Source of the DNA: Flavobacterium jumunjinense
GTDB lineage: Bacteria > Bacteroidota > Bacteroidia > Flavobacteriales > Flavobacteriaceae
Direction of reading: 5' to 3'
DNA: 64,000 bases
Assembly (NCBI RefSeq): GCF_021650975.2
Contig: NZ_CP091285.1
Location: 3,720,001 to 3,784,000 of the forward strand
The notes below the pieces were generated by a model. The model saw only the letters and a list, made by a program, of their open reading frames with translations, was not told where the DNA came from and made no database searches. Every line of letters starts with the position of its first letter. Positions within the stretch are counted from its first letter, which is position 1. Shown piece after piece: positions 1 to 8,589 of this stretch. A program made the position numbers and the translations under genes.

Positions 1-978
1 TTTTTCTTTCTTTAATACAAAGTGTTGATACACAATTGAATTAGTTTTAAAATAATTATTTTTATTAATTTTTGTTCTTTTCTTTAAATGCTTTCTAAGT
101 CCTATATAAAAGGAATAGTGTGCCTTTAAAACGGCTATTATATGCTTAAACTTACCTTGTGTCAAAAAACGAATGCTTGCAATTCCATCTAATAGTAATC
201 GAATAAATAGAATGCTTAATAAGTTTTTACTAGGTAAATTTTTAGTAAGCATGAATAATGAATTTCTAAAATTCAAAAAAGTCTTTTTTGGACTTCCGGA
301 ATCTAATGTAGCACCGCCTACATGATATACTGTTGATGAACCACAATATTTAGCAATATTTCCATCGTTAAATGATCGCCAACATAAATCTATTTCTTCT
401 TGATGTGCAAAAAAATCATTATCAAAACCGTTTAATTTACTGAAAACGGAATTTCTAATGAAAAAGCAAGCACCAGAAGCCCAGAATATTTCAACTTCAT
501 CATTATATTGTCCATTATCCTTTTCTAATTTTTCAAAAATGCGACCTCTACAATAAGGAAAACCATACTTATCTATAAAGCCACCAGCAGCACCAGCATA
601 TTCGAAATCTGTTTTCTTTTTATAATCTAAGATTTTAGGTTGAATAATAGCAGTATTCAATTCATTATCGAAGATTCGAATAATAGGTTCAAGCCAATTT
701 TTAGTAACTTCAATGTCACTATTAACTAACGCTAAATAGGGCTCTTTTATTGTTCTTAAACCTTCATTATATCCCTTAGCAAAGCCATAATTGTCTTTGT
801 TTATAATAATTTGTATTGAAGGAAACTCTTTTTTTAATAATTTTACTGAATTATCTGTTGATGCATTATCAATTACATAAATTGATGCATCCTGAGAATA
901 TTCAATTACAGAAGGAAGAAATTGCTTAAGTAATGAAGCTCCATTCCAATTTAATATAACAACAGCAATTTTTTTCAA
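1..978 (-). CDS. Glycosyltransferase family 2 protein (3' end beyond window edge)
   Basis: The minus-strand frame is open from 978 to the window edge (326 codons), so the C-terminus is missing. The protein is probably a cytoplasmic GT-A fold enzyme that transfers a sugar from a nucleotide donor in cell-surface polysaccharide synthesis. Motifs seen: VVILNWNG (residues 6-13), DNASTDNS (37-44), the metal/donor motif NSDIE (86-90) and EEIDLCWR (194-201), all typical of rhamnosyltransferase-like (WbbL-type) GT2 proteins. No ATG lies nearby. The frame begins after an in-frame TGA, which is the stop of the upstream gene, so the start is most likely TTG at 978-976, giving the common KKIAVVILN N-terminus. 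Acceptor and sugar cannot be told. Confidence 0.85.
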   Translation of the reverse strand, partial: MKKIAVVILNWNGASLLKQFLPSVIEYSQDASIYVIDNASTDNSVKLLKKEFPSIQIIINKDNYGFAKGYNEGLRTIKEPYLALVNSDIEVTKNWLEPIIRIFDNELNTAIIQPKILDYKKKTDFEYAGAAGGFIDKYGFPYCRGRIFEKLEKDNGQYNDEVEIFWASGACFFIRNSVFSKLNGFDNDFFAHQEEIDLCWRSFNDGNIAKYCGSSTVYHVGGATLDSGSPKKTFLNFRNSLFMLTKNLPSKNLLSILFIRLLLDGIASIRFLTQGKFKHIIAVLKAHYSFYIGLRKHLKKRTKINKNNYFKTNSIVYQHFVLKKEK

Positions 979-984
979 TTTTTT

Positions 985-1431
985 TCAATTTTTAAAATCT
1001 GGTAAAGCACTTAAAAACGAATATTTTTCATTTTCAAAATCCATTTGACAAAAGTAATGATTTAGTCCGTTTGTTACCATTAAATAGGAAGCTTTTAATA
1101 CTAAATTATATTGAGCAATTTGATCAAAAGTTTTTTGCGAAATAGGAACTTCGGGAGCTTTACACTCAATTAATAAAAAGATATTTCCTTTAGAATCAAA
1201 GACAACAATATCATACCTTTTATTTATTCCATTAACTTTAACTAGTTTTTCTACATTGATAAAAGACTTAGAATATTTTTTGTCATCAATTAAATAACGA
1301 ACAACATGTTGTCGAACCCATTCTTCAGGAGTTAGAACCACAAATTTTTTTCTAATTTCATCAAAGATATAGGGTTTATTTTTACTATTTTTGAACCGAA
1401 ACGAATAGGAAGGAAAATTGAGTTGTTGCAT
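985..1431 (-). CDS. HsdR N-terminal-like PD-(D/E)xK domain protein
   Basis: This 148-residue protein consists almost only of a type I restriction HsdR N-terminal (HSDR_N_2-like) nuclease fold. The catalytic residues look intact: D74 in RYDIVVF, E89 and K91 in IECKAPE, followed by Q104-x3-Y108, which matches the QxxxY motif of type I enzymes. No helicase or modification gene is nearby, so it is not part of a restriction system here. It is divergent from holA, with the glycosyltransferase directly downstream. From memory this pairing with holA is common in Bacteroidota, but I know of no established function. DNA cleavage or repair is inference. Confidence 0.8.
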   Translation of the reverse strand: MQQLNFPSYSFRFKNSKNKPYIFDEIRKKFVVLTPEEWVRQHVVRYLIDDKKYSKSFINVEKLVKVNGINKRYDIVVFDSKGNIFLLIECKAPEVPISQKTFDQIAQYNLVLKASYLMVTNGLNHYFCQMDFENEKYSFLSALPDFKN

Positions 1432-1435
1432 TTAG

Positions 1436-1465
1436 CAAAATTAAATAAATATTACAAACAGTCAA
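1436..1465 (-). promoter_or_regulatory. Flavobacterial promoter of the HsdR-like gene
   Basis: On the minus strand, TTG (1465-1463) and TAATTTTG (1443-1436) are separated by 19 nt, matching the Bacteroidota -33/-7 consensus. The ATG at 1431 follows only four bases after the -7 box, so the transcript would have almost no leader. Confidence 0.6.
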
Positions 1466-1492
1466 CTAAATTAAGACTAGAGATAAAAAAGT

Positions 1493-2494
1493 ATGGATGA
1501 AGTTATACATATAATAAAAGATATTAAAGCTGGGATTTTTAAGCCTATATATTTTTTCATGGGTGAAGAACCATATTATATAGATAAACTGACCGAATAT
1601 ATCGAAGATAATGTGCTCACAGATGATGAAAAAGGATTTAATCAAGTTGTTTTGTATGGAAGAGATACATCTATAGAAGACATTGTTTCTAATGCAAAAC
1701 GTTATCCAATGATGGCTGAAAGACAAGTTGTCATCGTTAAAGAAGCACAAGAATTATCTAGAACAATTGATAAGCTAGAGGCTTATGCAGAAAATCCACA
1801 ACCATCTACTGTATTAGTTTTCGCATATAAATACAAATCATTAGATAAAAGAAAAAAAATAACGAAAGTACTTGGTAAAGCAGGAGTAGTTTTTGAGAGT
1901 AAAAAATTATATGAAAACCAAGTAGGAGACTGGATAAAAAGAATTCTTTCAAGTCAGAAATACGCAATTGAACCGAAAGCAGCAGCAATGCTTGTTGAAT
2001 TTTTAGGAACTGATTTATCAAAAATAAGTAATGAACTGGATAAATTAAAGATAATATTACCGAAAGGGCATACTATTACAGCTAAAGACATTGAAGAAAA
2101 TATTGGAATTAGTAAAGATTATAATAATTTTGAACTTAGAAAAGCAATCGGTGAAAAGAACCAATTAAAAGCTTATAAAATCATTAATTATTTTGCACAA
2201 AATCCTAAAGACAATCCTATAGTTGTTACTACAGGACTTGTGTTTGGTTTTTTCTCTCAACTATTACAATATCATGGTTTGAAAGATAAATCGAAGGCAA
2301 ATGTGGCAAAAGTTTTAAAAGTAAATCCGTTTTTTGTATCTGACTATGACGTTGCTGTTCGAAATTATCCAATGAGAAAAGTGAGTGGAATTGTTGCACT
2401 TTTAAGGGAAATCGATGTTAAAAGCAAAGGAGTTGGTTCGACTATTTCTCAACATGATTTATTAAAAGAAATGATGATAGGTATTTTTAAATAA
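1493..2494 (+). CDS. holA: DNA polymerase III subunit delta
   Basis: This 333-residue protein has the usual length of the delta clamp-loader subunit, which opens the beta clamp during replication. The N-terminal domain (about residues 15-135) carries the family pattern: PIYFFMGEEPYYID near the start, then a segment ending in QVVIVKEAQ. The central part contains FLGTDLSKISNELDKL (about 169-184), the typical collar region linking the AAA+ lid to the helical C-terminal domain. It starts at ATG 1493, on the opposite strand from the HsdR-like gene. Walker residues are naturally absent in delta, so their lack here is expected. Confidence 0.93.
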   Translation: MDEVIHIIKDIKAGIFKPIYFFMGEEPYYIDKLTEYIEDNVLTDDEKGFNQVVLYGRDTSIEDIVSNAKRYPMMAERQVVIVKEAQELSRTIDKLEAYAENPQPSTVLVFAYKYKSLDKRKKITKVLGKAGVVFESKKLYENQVGDWIKRILSSQKYAIEPKAAAMLVEFLGTDLSKISNELDKLKIILPKGHTITAKDIEENIGISKDYNNFELRKAIGEKNQLKAYKIINYFAQNPKDNPIVVTTGLVFGFFSQLLQYHGLKDKSKANVAKVLKVNPFFVSDYDVAVRNYPMRKVSGIVALLREIDVKSKGVGSTISQHDLLKEMMIGIFK

Positions 2495-2597
2495 AAAGCT
2501 ATCATAAATTAAAAATTGAGATTGAATTTTAGATTATTATTCAATTTTGTATCTTAGCAGACTGAATTTTCAGTACTCGAATCTTAAAACACTTATT

Positions 2598-2780
2598 ATG
2601 GGCATGAATAAAAATACTGTATTAGCTTGGGCAACATTCATTATGATTATAATGGGATTAATTTTAATTGGATTAGGAATATATAGATATGCAGATGTAG
2701 CTGGTTGGGGTTTTTCAGCTGTAGGTGTCGGTTTTTTTGCTATTGCTTGGGTTTTTAATGCCTTAAAGGGAAGAGTATAA
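2598..2780 (+). CDS. CAL67264-type small membrane protein
   Basis: A 60-residue protein with two hydrophobic helices (about residues 8-28 and 33-54) and a short basic C-terminus. It resembles the flavobacterial family known as CAL67264 membrane proteins, whose function is unknown. I chose ATG 2598 (MGMNKN...). The longer frame starts at a TTG at 2547 that sits in a promoter-like CAATTTTG, so it is unlikely to be translated. The gene is followed directly by a terminator and looks monocistronic. Confidence 0.75.
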   Translation: MGMNKNTVLAWATFIMIIMGLILIGLGIYRYADVAGWGFSAVGVGFFAIAWVFNALKGRV

Positions 2781-2801
2781 TTTTTTAGAAAAACGAATAT
2801 G

Positions 2802-2832
2802 AAGTCGGTTATTTTATAACCGGCTTTTTTAT
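2802..2832 (+). terminator. Rho-independent terminator after the small membrane protein
   Basis: AGTCGGTTAT pairs with ATAACCGGCT (one G-U pair) around a short T loop and is followed by a run of six T. Confidence 0.8.
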
Positions 2833-3009
2833 TTAATAATAGCTAAGAAATGAGCTTTGAAAATGATTATTTGTTTAATTACGTGTGTTTTATCTGTTTT
2901 TATTGGGTAATGAATTTTAGAATCGAACACTTATTAGTAGATCGATCTAAATGGAGTATCCTGAAAAGCCAATTTAAAAATAGAGTAGGGTAAATAAACA
3001 AATAATAAA

Positions 3010-4200
3010 ATGAAAAAATTATCAACATTTTTAATCTTGTTCCTTTTTGCGCAACAAGTAGGTTTCTCACAGTGTGCAAATGGAGATTGTAGCACTGCGA
3101 ATATGGATTTTGATCCTGATCCTTATTTTGTGAGTAATGCCGATTGGCAAGCATCACATGGAACACCATCTGTGAGTCCAAATAATGCATGGATGTGGTC
3201 TGCAAACGGAATTGGAGAAGGTATCAATTATCATTCCTATAATTTTGTTGCTGGTCGTCAGTACTGTATAACAATTGTTGCAACAACAGTTGTTAGAGGA
3301 GGTGGTTTAGCCGATCCTAATGCACATTTTAAAATGATTGCTACTCAAGGTGATGTTATAGGTGGTGGAGGATCTTCTATGCCTGCTTTACCTTCACCAA
3401 ATCAGCTGATAGCGAATGAAAATTGGAACGCAACAGGACCACCAAGTACGAATTCTTATACGTATACTTTTACAGCTGCAAATAATTTCGATAATTTATG
3501 GATTTATCCATATTCAAGCACAATGCCTGTAGTTGAATTAACACTGAAAAGGTTAATTATTTGTGATGTAACTCCAGAACCTTGTGCTGTTAAATTTAGA
3601 ATTGGTTTAAGTGAATATGGAGGTGGAAACACAGCAATAACAGCTCAATCAGATCCAATTCCTTCTGGTGGAGTAGTTACTATGAATATAATCAAAAATG
3701 GTTTAAGTGTATATAATGGATTACCAATAAGCTATATTGGAACACCAGGTAACTATACAATATGTATGACATTAACATTAAAGAGTGGTGTTAAGTGTAC
3801 AAAATGTTTTGATTTCTGTATTGGTAAATGGTATGATAAGAATAAATTCTCAACAAACGAAGTAGAAGACGTAATTTCAACTAAAACAAAAATTAAAGGT
3901 TATAATCCATTCCCAGAAGAGTTGAAAGAGAAAAATATTGAAGAATTATTTAAAAATGATAATGTTCAGTTATTCCCAAACCCAAATACAGGAATATTTA
4001 CGATTCAATCTAATAATGAAGTATTAATTGAAAACGTTGTTATTAATAATTTAACTAACAATAGATTAGTTAAAACAATTAAACCACAAGCAACTTCAGT
4101 TAAAGTGGATTTATCTAAAGAAGATTCTGGGATATATATTGCAGAAATTAAGTTTAGAGATGGAACTATTATTAATAAAAAAATTATTATAAAAAAATAG
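3010..4200 (+). CDS. Secreted T9SS type A sorting-domain protein, function unknown
   Basis: A 396-residue exported protein. Residues 1-20 form a signal peptide (KK, hydrophobic core, ending GFSQ). The C-terminal 80 residues, beginning NVQLFPNPNTGIF (about 318), are a typical type A T9SS sorting domain, ending in the basic IIIKK tail. So it should cross the outer membrane by the type IX secretion system. The middle region is rich in Gly, Asn and aromatic residues with several Cys (CANGDC near residue 22, CTKC near 260) and looks like a beta-sandwich, possibly carbohydrate binding. I recognise no catalytic domain. It is flanked by terminators on both sides, so it is a single-gene unit. Confidence 0.85.
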   Translation: MKKLSTFLILFLFAQQVGFSQCANGDCSTANMDFDPDPYFVSNADWQASHGTPSVSPNNAWMWSANGIGEGINYHSYNFVAGRQYCITIVATTVVRGGGLADPNAHFKMIATQGDVIGGGGSSMPALPSPNQLIANENWNATGPPSTNSYTYTFTAANNFDNLWIYPYSSTMPVVELTLKRLIICDVTPEPCAVKFRIGLSEYGGGNTAITAQSDPIPSGGVVTMNIIKNGLSVYNGLPISYIGTPGNYTICMTLTLKSGVKCTKCFDFCIGKWYDKNKFSTNEVEDVISTKTKIKGYNPFPEELKEKNIEELFKNDNVQLFPNPNTGIFTIQSNNEVLIENVVINNLTNNRLVKTIKPQATSVKVDLSKEDSGIYIAEIKFRDGTIINKKIIIKK

Positions 4201-4286
4201 AAATGGTTTTAGATTAGATTGATTTTATGAAGTGATTCTAAATTCAATTATTTAAAAACGAATAATAACGTTTACTATTTAAAAAG

Positions 4287-4316
4287 AAGATGTCTGTTTA
4301 TTTCAGGCATCTTTTT
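4287..4316 (+). terminator. Terminator after the T9SS protein
   Basis: GATGTCTG (4289-4296) pairs with CAGGCATC (4304-4311), one G-U pair, followed by five T. Confidence 0.75.
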
Positions 4317-4348
4317 CGTTTTGTGCTAAATTTTACCCTTCAGAGACA

Positions 4349-4379
4349 TTGACTTTTTTAAATTTTAAGCCTATATTTG
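4349..4379 (+). promoter_or_regulatory. Promoter of ettA
   Basis: TTG (4349-4351) and TATATTTG (4372-4379) separated by 20 nt, a full match to the Bacteroidota -33/-7 consensus. It leaves a leader of about 100 nt before the ettA ATG. Confidence 0.75.
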
Positions 4380-4484
4380 TACACGTATTAAGTGTTTTTT
4401 AAATAGTTGAAGATGATTCTGACTTTTATTAAATATCTTATTAAAAAGAATACTCATACTAATATTTTAAATTAATAAAAAACA

Positions 4485-6179
4485 ATGTCAGACGATAAAA
4501 AAGTGATTTTTTCAATGTCTAAAGTGAATAAGATTTACTCTAGTACAAACAAACAAGTTCTTAAAGATATCTATTTAAGTTTTTTCTATGGTGCAAAAAT
4601 TGGTATTCTTGGTCTTAATGGTTCTGGAAAGTCATCATTATTAAAAATCATTGCTGGTTTAGATAAAAATTTTCAAGGTGATTTAGTTTTTGCTCCTGGT
4701 TATACCGTTGGATATTTAGAACAAGAACCACAATTAGACGAAACTAAAACGGTTATAGAAATTGTTAGAGAAGGTGCTGCTGAAATCTATGGCTTGTTGG
4801 ATGAATTTAATAAAATAAACGATAGTTTTGGTCTTCCTGAAGTATATGAAGATGCAGATAAGATGCAGAAGCTAATGGATCGTCAGGCAGAACTACAAGA
4901 TAAAATTGATGCTGCTGGAGCGTGGGAAATAGATACTAAACTTGAAATTGCAATGGACGCACTTCGTACTCCAGATGCAGATACTCCAATTAATGTACTT
5001 TCTGGAGGAGAGAAACGTAGAGTTGCTTTATGTCGTTTATTATTACAACAACCAGATGTACTTTTATTAGATGAGCCTACCAATCACTTAGACGCTGAAT
5101 CGGTGCTTTGGTTAGAACAACATTTACAACAATATGCAGGAACAGTAATTGCTGTAACGCATGACCGTTATTTCTTAGATAATGTTGCAGGTTGGATTTT
5201 AGAATTAGATAGAGGTCAAGGTATACCATGGAAAGGGAACTATTCTTCTTGGTTAGATCAAAAATCAAAACGTATGGAGCAAGAAGAAAAATCAGCTTCA
5301 AAACATAGAAAAACACTTGAGCGTGAGTTAGACTGGGTTCGTCAAGGAGCAAAAGGTAGACAAACAAAACAAAAAGCACGTCTTCAAAACTATGATAAAC
5401 TTTTAAATGAAGACCAAAAAGTTTTAGAAGAGAAATTAGAGATTTATATTCCTAACGGTCCACGTTTAGGAACGAATGTAATTGAAGCTAAAAAAGTAGG
5501 TAAAGCCTTTGGAGAGAAATTGTTATATGATGATTTAAATTTCACATTACCACAAGCTGGAATCGTTGGAATTATTGGTCCGAATGGTGCTGGTAAATCA
5601 ACAATTTTTAGAATGATAATGGGTGAAGAAAATCCAGATGGTGGAGAATTTTCTATTGGTGATACAGTAAAAATAGCTTATGTAGATCAATCACATTCGA
5701 ATATTGATGCCGAAAAATCAATTTATGAAAACTTCTGTGACGGACAAGAATTAATGATGATGGGTGGAAGACAAGTTAACTCTCGTGCCTATTTATCTCG
5801 ATTCAATTTTGGAGGAAGTGATCAAAACAAAAAAGTAGCAACACTTTCTGGAGGAGAACGTAACAGACTTCATTTAGCGATGACTTTAAAAGAAGAAGGA
5901 AATGTATTGTTACTTGATGAACCTACAAATGACTTGGATATTAATACACTAAGAGCATTGGAAGAAGGTCTAGAGAACTTTGCAGGTTGTGCTGTTATTA
6001 TTTCGCATGATAGATGGTTTTTAGACCGTGTTTGTACACACATATTAGCTTTTGAAGGTGATTCTCAAGTATATTATTTTGAAGGTAGTTTCTCTGAATA
6101 TGAAGAAAATAAGAGAAAACGACTAGGTAAGGACATTACTCCAACACGTATTAAATATAAAAAACTAATTAGAAACTAA
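4485..6179 (+). CDS. ettA: Energy-dependent translational throttle protein EttA (ABC-F ATPase)
   Basis: A 564-residue soluble protein with two ABC ATPase domains and no membrane segments, the layout of the ABC-F family. The first Walker A is GLNGSGKS (43-50), followed by LSGGE and LLLDEPTNHLD. The second half has GPNGAGKS, LSGGERN and LLLDEPTNDLD. The linker (about 255-325) is charged and helical, as in the P-site tRNA interaction motif. Length and motif spacing fit EttA (about 555 residues in E. coli), which gates the first elongation steps according to ATP/ADP state. It is monocistronic, with its own promoter upstream and a strong terminator downstream. Confidence 0.92.
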   Translation: MSDDKKVIFSMSKVNKIYSSTNKQVLKDIYLSFFYGAKIGILGLNGSGKSSLLKIIAGLDKNFQGDLVFAPGYTVGYLEQEPQLDETKTVIEIVREGAAEIYGLLDEFNKINDSFGLPEVYEDADKMQKLMDRQAELQDKIDAAGAWEIDTKLEIAMDALRTPDADTPINVLSGGEKRRVALCRLLLQQPDVLLLDEPTNHLDAESVLWLEQHLQQYAGTVIAVTHDRYFLDNVAGWILELDRGQGIPWKGNYSSWLDQKSKRMEQEEKSASKHRKTLERELDWVRQGAKGRQTKQKARLQNYDKLLNEDQKVLEEKLEIYIPNGPRLGTNVIEAKKVGKAFGEKLLYDDLNFTLPQAGIVGIIGPNGAGKSTIFRMIMGEENPDGGEFSIGDTVKIAYVDQSHSNIDAEKSIYENFCDGQELMMMGGRQVNSRAYLSRFNFGGSDQNKKVATLSGGERNRLHLAMTLKEEGNVLLLDEPTNDLDINTLRALEEGLENFAGCAVIISHDRWFLDRVCTHILAFEGDSQVYYFEGSFSEYEENKRKRLGKDITPTRIKYKKLIRN

Positions 6180-6202
6180 TTCTAAATTAGTTGAAATTAA
6201 AT

Positions 6203-6246
6203 AAATCCTCATTTTTTAGCTGAACTAGTTAAAAATGAGGATTTTT
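6203..6246 (+). terminator. Terminator after ettA
   Basis: Perfect 14-bp stem: 6203-6216 pairs with 6231-6244, loop of 14 nt, ending in T residues. Confidence 0.8.
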
Positions 6247-6381
6247 CGTTAAATAAAAGATTACTTATCTATTTTTATTGATAATTATTCTATTTTTATT
6301 CTGTTTTTAGTAGTCTAATTAGTATATTTATATTCTATTGTAACTTTAGAATTAATTCAATTCTCACTAAAAGCCCTTAAA

Positions 6382-8589
6382 ATGAAAAAAATCTTAAAAA
6401 CTACACTGCTATTACTCTGTTTAGTTTTTACGATAACTACGTATCCTCAAGATAGTTTAAGATCAAATAAAGAAATTAAAGTACTACTATTAAAAGCGAG
6501 TAAGTATCTTAATGAGTTTGAAACCGAACTTTCCATTGAAAATGCAAAAAAAGCTTTATCACTTTCATTAAAATTAAAAAATAATGATGCTATTGCAAGA
6601 TCATATAATTTTATTGGTTTAAACCTTGTAGAGCATAATGAATATGAAAAGGCAATTGGATATTATAAAAAAAGTCTTACTTATGCTGATAAAGCTAAAA
6701 ATGACACAATAAAGAGTTGGGTTTATAATAATTTAGGTAATCTATATTCTTATAATTTAAAAAACCATAAAAAAGCAATTGAGTATTATTTAATTTCTCT
6801 AAATCACGCAAAAAAAGTAGGAGAAATAGAGCTAAATTATAATAAATTAAATGTTATTAGTACTTATTTTGACAGTAATCAATTTGATAAAGGAGAAAAT
6901 TATTTAAATGACGTAGAAGAAAGTTTAGTTTTTTTAAATAAAGAATTTGAAGCACAATTTTTATACTTTTCCTTAAAAGGTGATTATTATACTAATAAAA
7001 AAAAGTTTGATAATGCGGAAGAAAACTATTTAAAAGCATTAGAAATTTGTCAATCCAAACCTAAAAACTTTTATTATTATCATGAGATTACAATAAATGA
7101 GAGTCTTTCTACTTTTTATAATAGTCAAAATGATTATAAAAAAGCTTACCAATTCCTTTATGTTGCAGATTCTTTAAAGGAAAAATACAATAGAAAAAAT
7201 AATATTAGAAAGGTTAAACTCCTAGGAGAGCAAATTGCCCATGAAGAAATAGAACGAGAACTGATTAAGATTGAAACAGAAAAGAAAGATCAAGACCAAG
7301 AGTTAATGAATTTTAAGGTTTTTCTAATTCTGATTGGTTTAATTTTCTTGATTACATTACTAATTTTATATTCACAATTTAGAATAAACAAGATTAGAGT
7401 AAAATCAAACAATGAGCTAAGAGTTGCCAACGAAGAACTATTGATTGCAAAGGAAAATGCAGAAGAAGCGTCAAAGCTAAAATCTCAATTTGTTTCTACA
7501 GTTAGTCATGAATTAAGAACACCATTATATGGTGTTATTGGAATGACAGATATAATAGAAGTAGAGCATAACGAATTAATTAATAGTCCTCATTTAAAAG
7601 CACTTAAATTTTCTGCAAAATACCTTCTTGCATTAGTAAATGACATTTTAAAAGTTTACAAATTTGAAGAAAATCAAGTTGTTTTAGAAAATAATTTATT
7701 CAATTTAGAGGATAAATTAGAAACAATTAAAAACTCGATGGAAAATATTGCATCAAAACATAATAATAGTATTATTGTTATTGTTGACGAAAAAATTCCA
7801 CAATTTATAATTGGCGACAGTATTCGTTTGTCTCAAATTATTATGAATTTAATGAGTAATTCATTAAAGTTTACACGAAATGGTGAAATTGAAATAACTG
7901 CAATTTTGAAAGAAGTAAAAGATGATTCAATTTATATAGAATTTAAAGTTCGTGATACTGGAATTGGAATTCCAAAGAAATTTCAAGATAAAGTATTTGA
8001 AAAATTTGTTCAGATTGACAGAAAAGAGGATGATTATCAGGGAACAGGTTTAGGACTAACGATTGTAAAAAAATTAATTGATCTTTTTGGAGGTGAAATA
8101 AGCTTAGAAAGTGAAGAGAATGAAGGAACAACATTTACATTTACAATTCCTTTCGAATCTGGTGAAGATAAAGTTACAGAGTTTGTTAATAACATTGAAG
8201 TAGATTTATCTAAACCGAAAACATATAGAATACTGATTGTAGAAGATAACAAGATTAATCAAATTGTAACCAAAAGGTTATTAGAAAACTATAAGTTTAT
8301 ATGTGAAATAGCAGATGATGGTTATCAGGCTATTGAATTGTTAGAAAAATACGAATTTGATGCCATTTTAATGGATATTAATATGCCCAAAATTAACGGT
8401 TTTGAAACTACAAAATTAATAAGGCAAAGAAATTATTCTTTGCCTATTATTGCTGTAACTGCCTTTGAAAAAGAAGAAGTTGAAGAAAAAGCTAAAATTT
8501 CTGGTATCGATGACATAATAGCTAAGCCATTCGATGCAAAACAATTATTTAAAATGATTCATCAACATGTTAGTGTTAAACAAGTTTAA
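6382..8589 (+). CDS. TPR-containing hybrid sensor histidine kinase/response regulator
   Basis: A 735-residue membrane sensor. Residues 1-23 form a signal peptide. Residues 35-270 contain tetratricopeptide-like repeats placed in the periplasm. Residues 312-333 are the single transmembrane helix, followed by a coiled coil. The kinase core has SHELRTPL with phospho-acceptor H376, an N box around LMSNSLKFT and G boxes (DTGIGIP, GTGLGLTIVK). A C-terminal receiver domain carries D665 in LMDINMP. No DNA-binding output is fused, so a further partner is expected. It converges on the DEAD-box gene and the two stop codons overlap (TTTAA at 8585-8589). The signal sensed is unknown. Confidence 0.9.
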   Translation: MKKILKTTLLLLCLVFTITTYPQDSLRSNKEIKVLLLKASKYLNEFETELSIENAKKALSLSLKLKNNDAIARSYNFIGLNLVEHNEYEKAIGYYKKSLTYADKAKNDTIKSWVYNNLGNLYSYNLKNHKKAIEYYLISLNHAKKVGEIELNYNKLNVISTYFDSNQFDKGENYLNDVEESLVFLNKEFEAQFLYFSLKGDYYTNKKKFDNAEENYLKALEICQSKPKNFYYYHEITINESLSTFYNSQNDYKKAYQFLYVADSLKEKYNRKNNIRKVKLLGEQIAHEEIERELIKIETEKKDQDQELMNFKVFLILIGLIFLITLLILYSQFRINKIRVKSNNELRVANEELLIAKENAEEASKLKSQFVSTVSHELRTPLYGVIGMTDIIEVEHNELINSPHLKALKFSAKYLLALVNDILKVYKFEENQVVLENNLFNLEDKLETIKNSMENIASKHNNSIIVIVDEKIPQFIIGDSIRLSQIIMNLMSNSLKFTRNGEIEITAILKEVKDDSIYIEFKVRDTGIGIPKKFQDKVFEKFVQIDRKEDDYQGTGLGLTIVKKLIDLFGGEISLESEENEGTTFTFTIPFESGEDKVTEFVNNIEVDLSKPKTYRILIVEDNKINQIVTKRLLENYKFICEIADDGYQAIELLEKYEFDAILMDINMPKINGFETTKLIRQRNYSLPIIAVTAFEKEEVEEKAKISGIDDIIAKPFDAKQLFKMIHQHVSVKQV

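Noticed and set aside
985..1431. A restriction-modification or defence locus around the HsdR-like domain
   Set aside because: No methylase, specificity subunit, helicase or toxin-like gene is adjacent; neighbours are a glycosyltransferase and holA.
2547..2597. N-terminal extension of the small membrane protein starting at TTG 2547
   Set aside because: The TTG lies in a -7-like box and the extension does not resemble the family; ATG 2598 gives the usual 60 residues.
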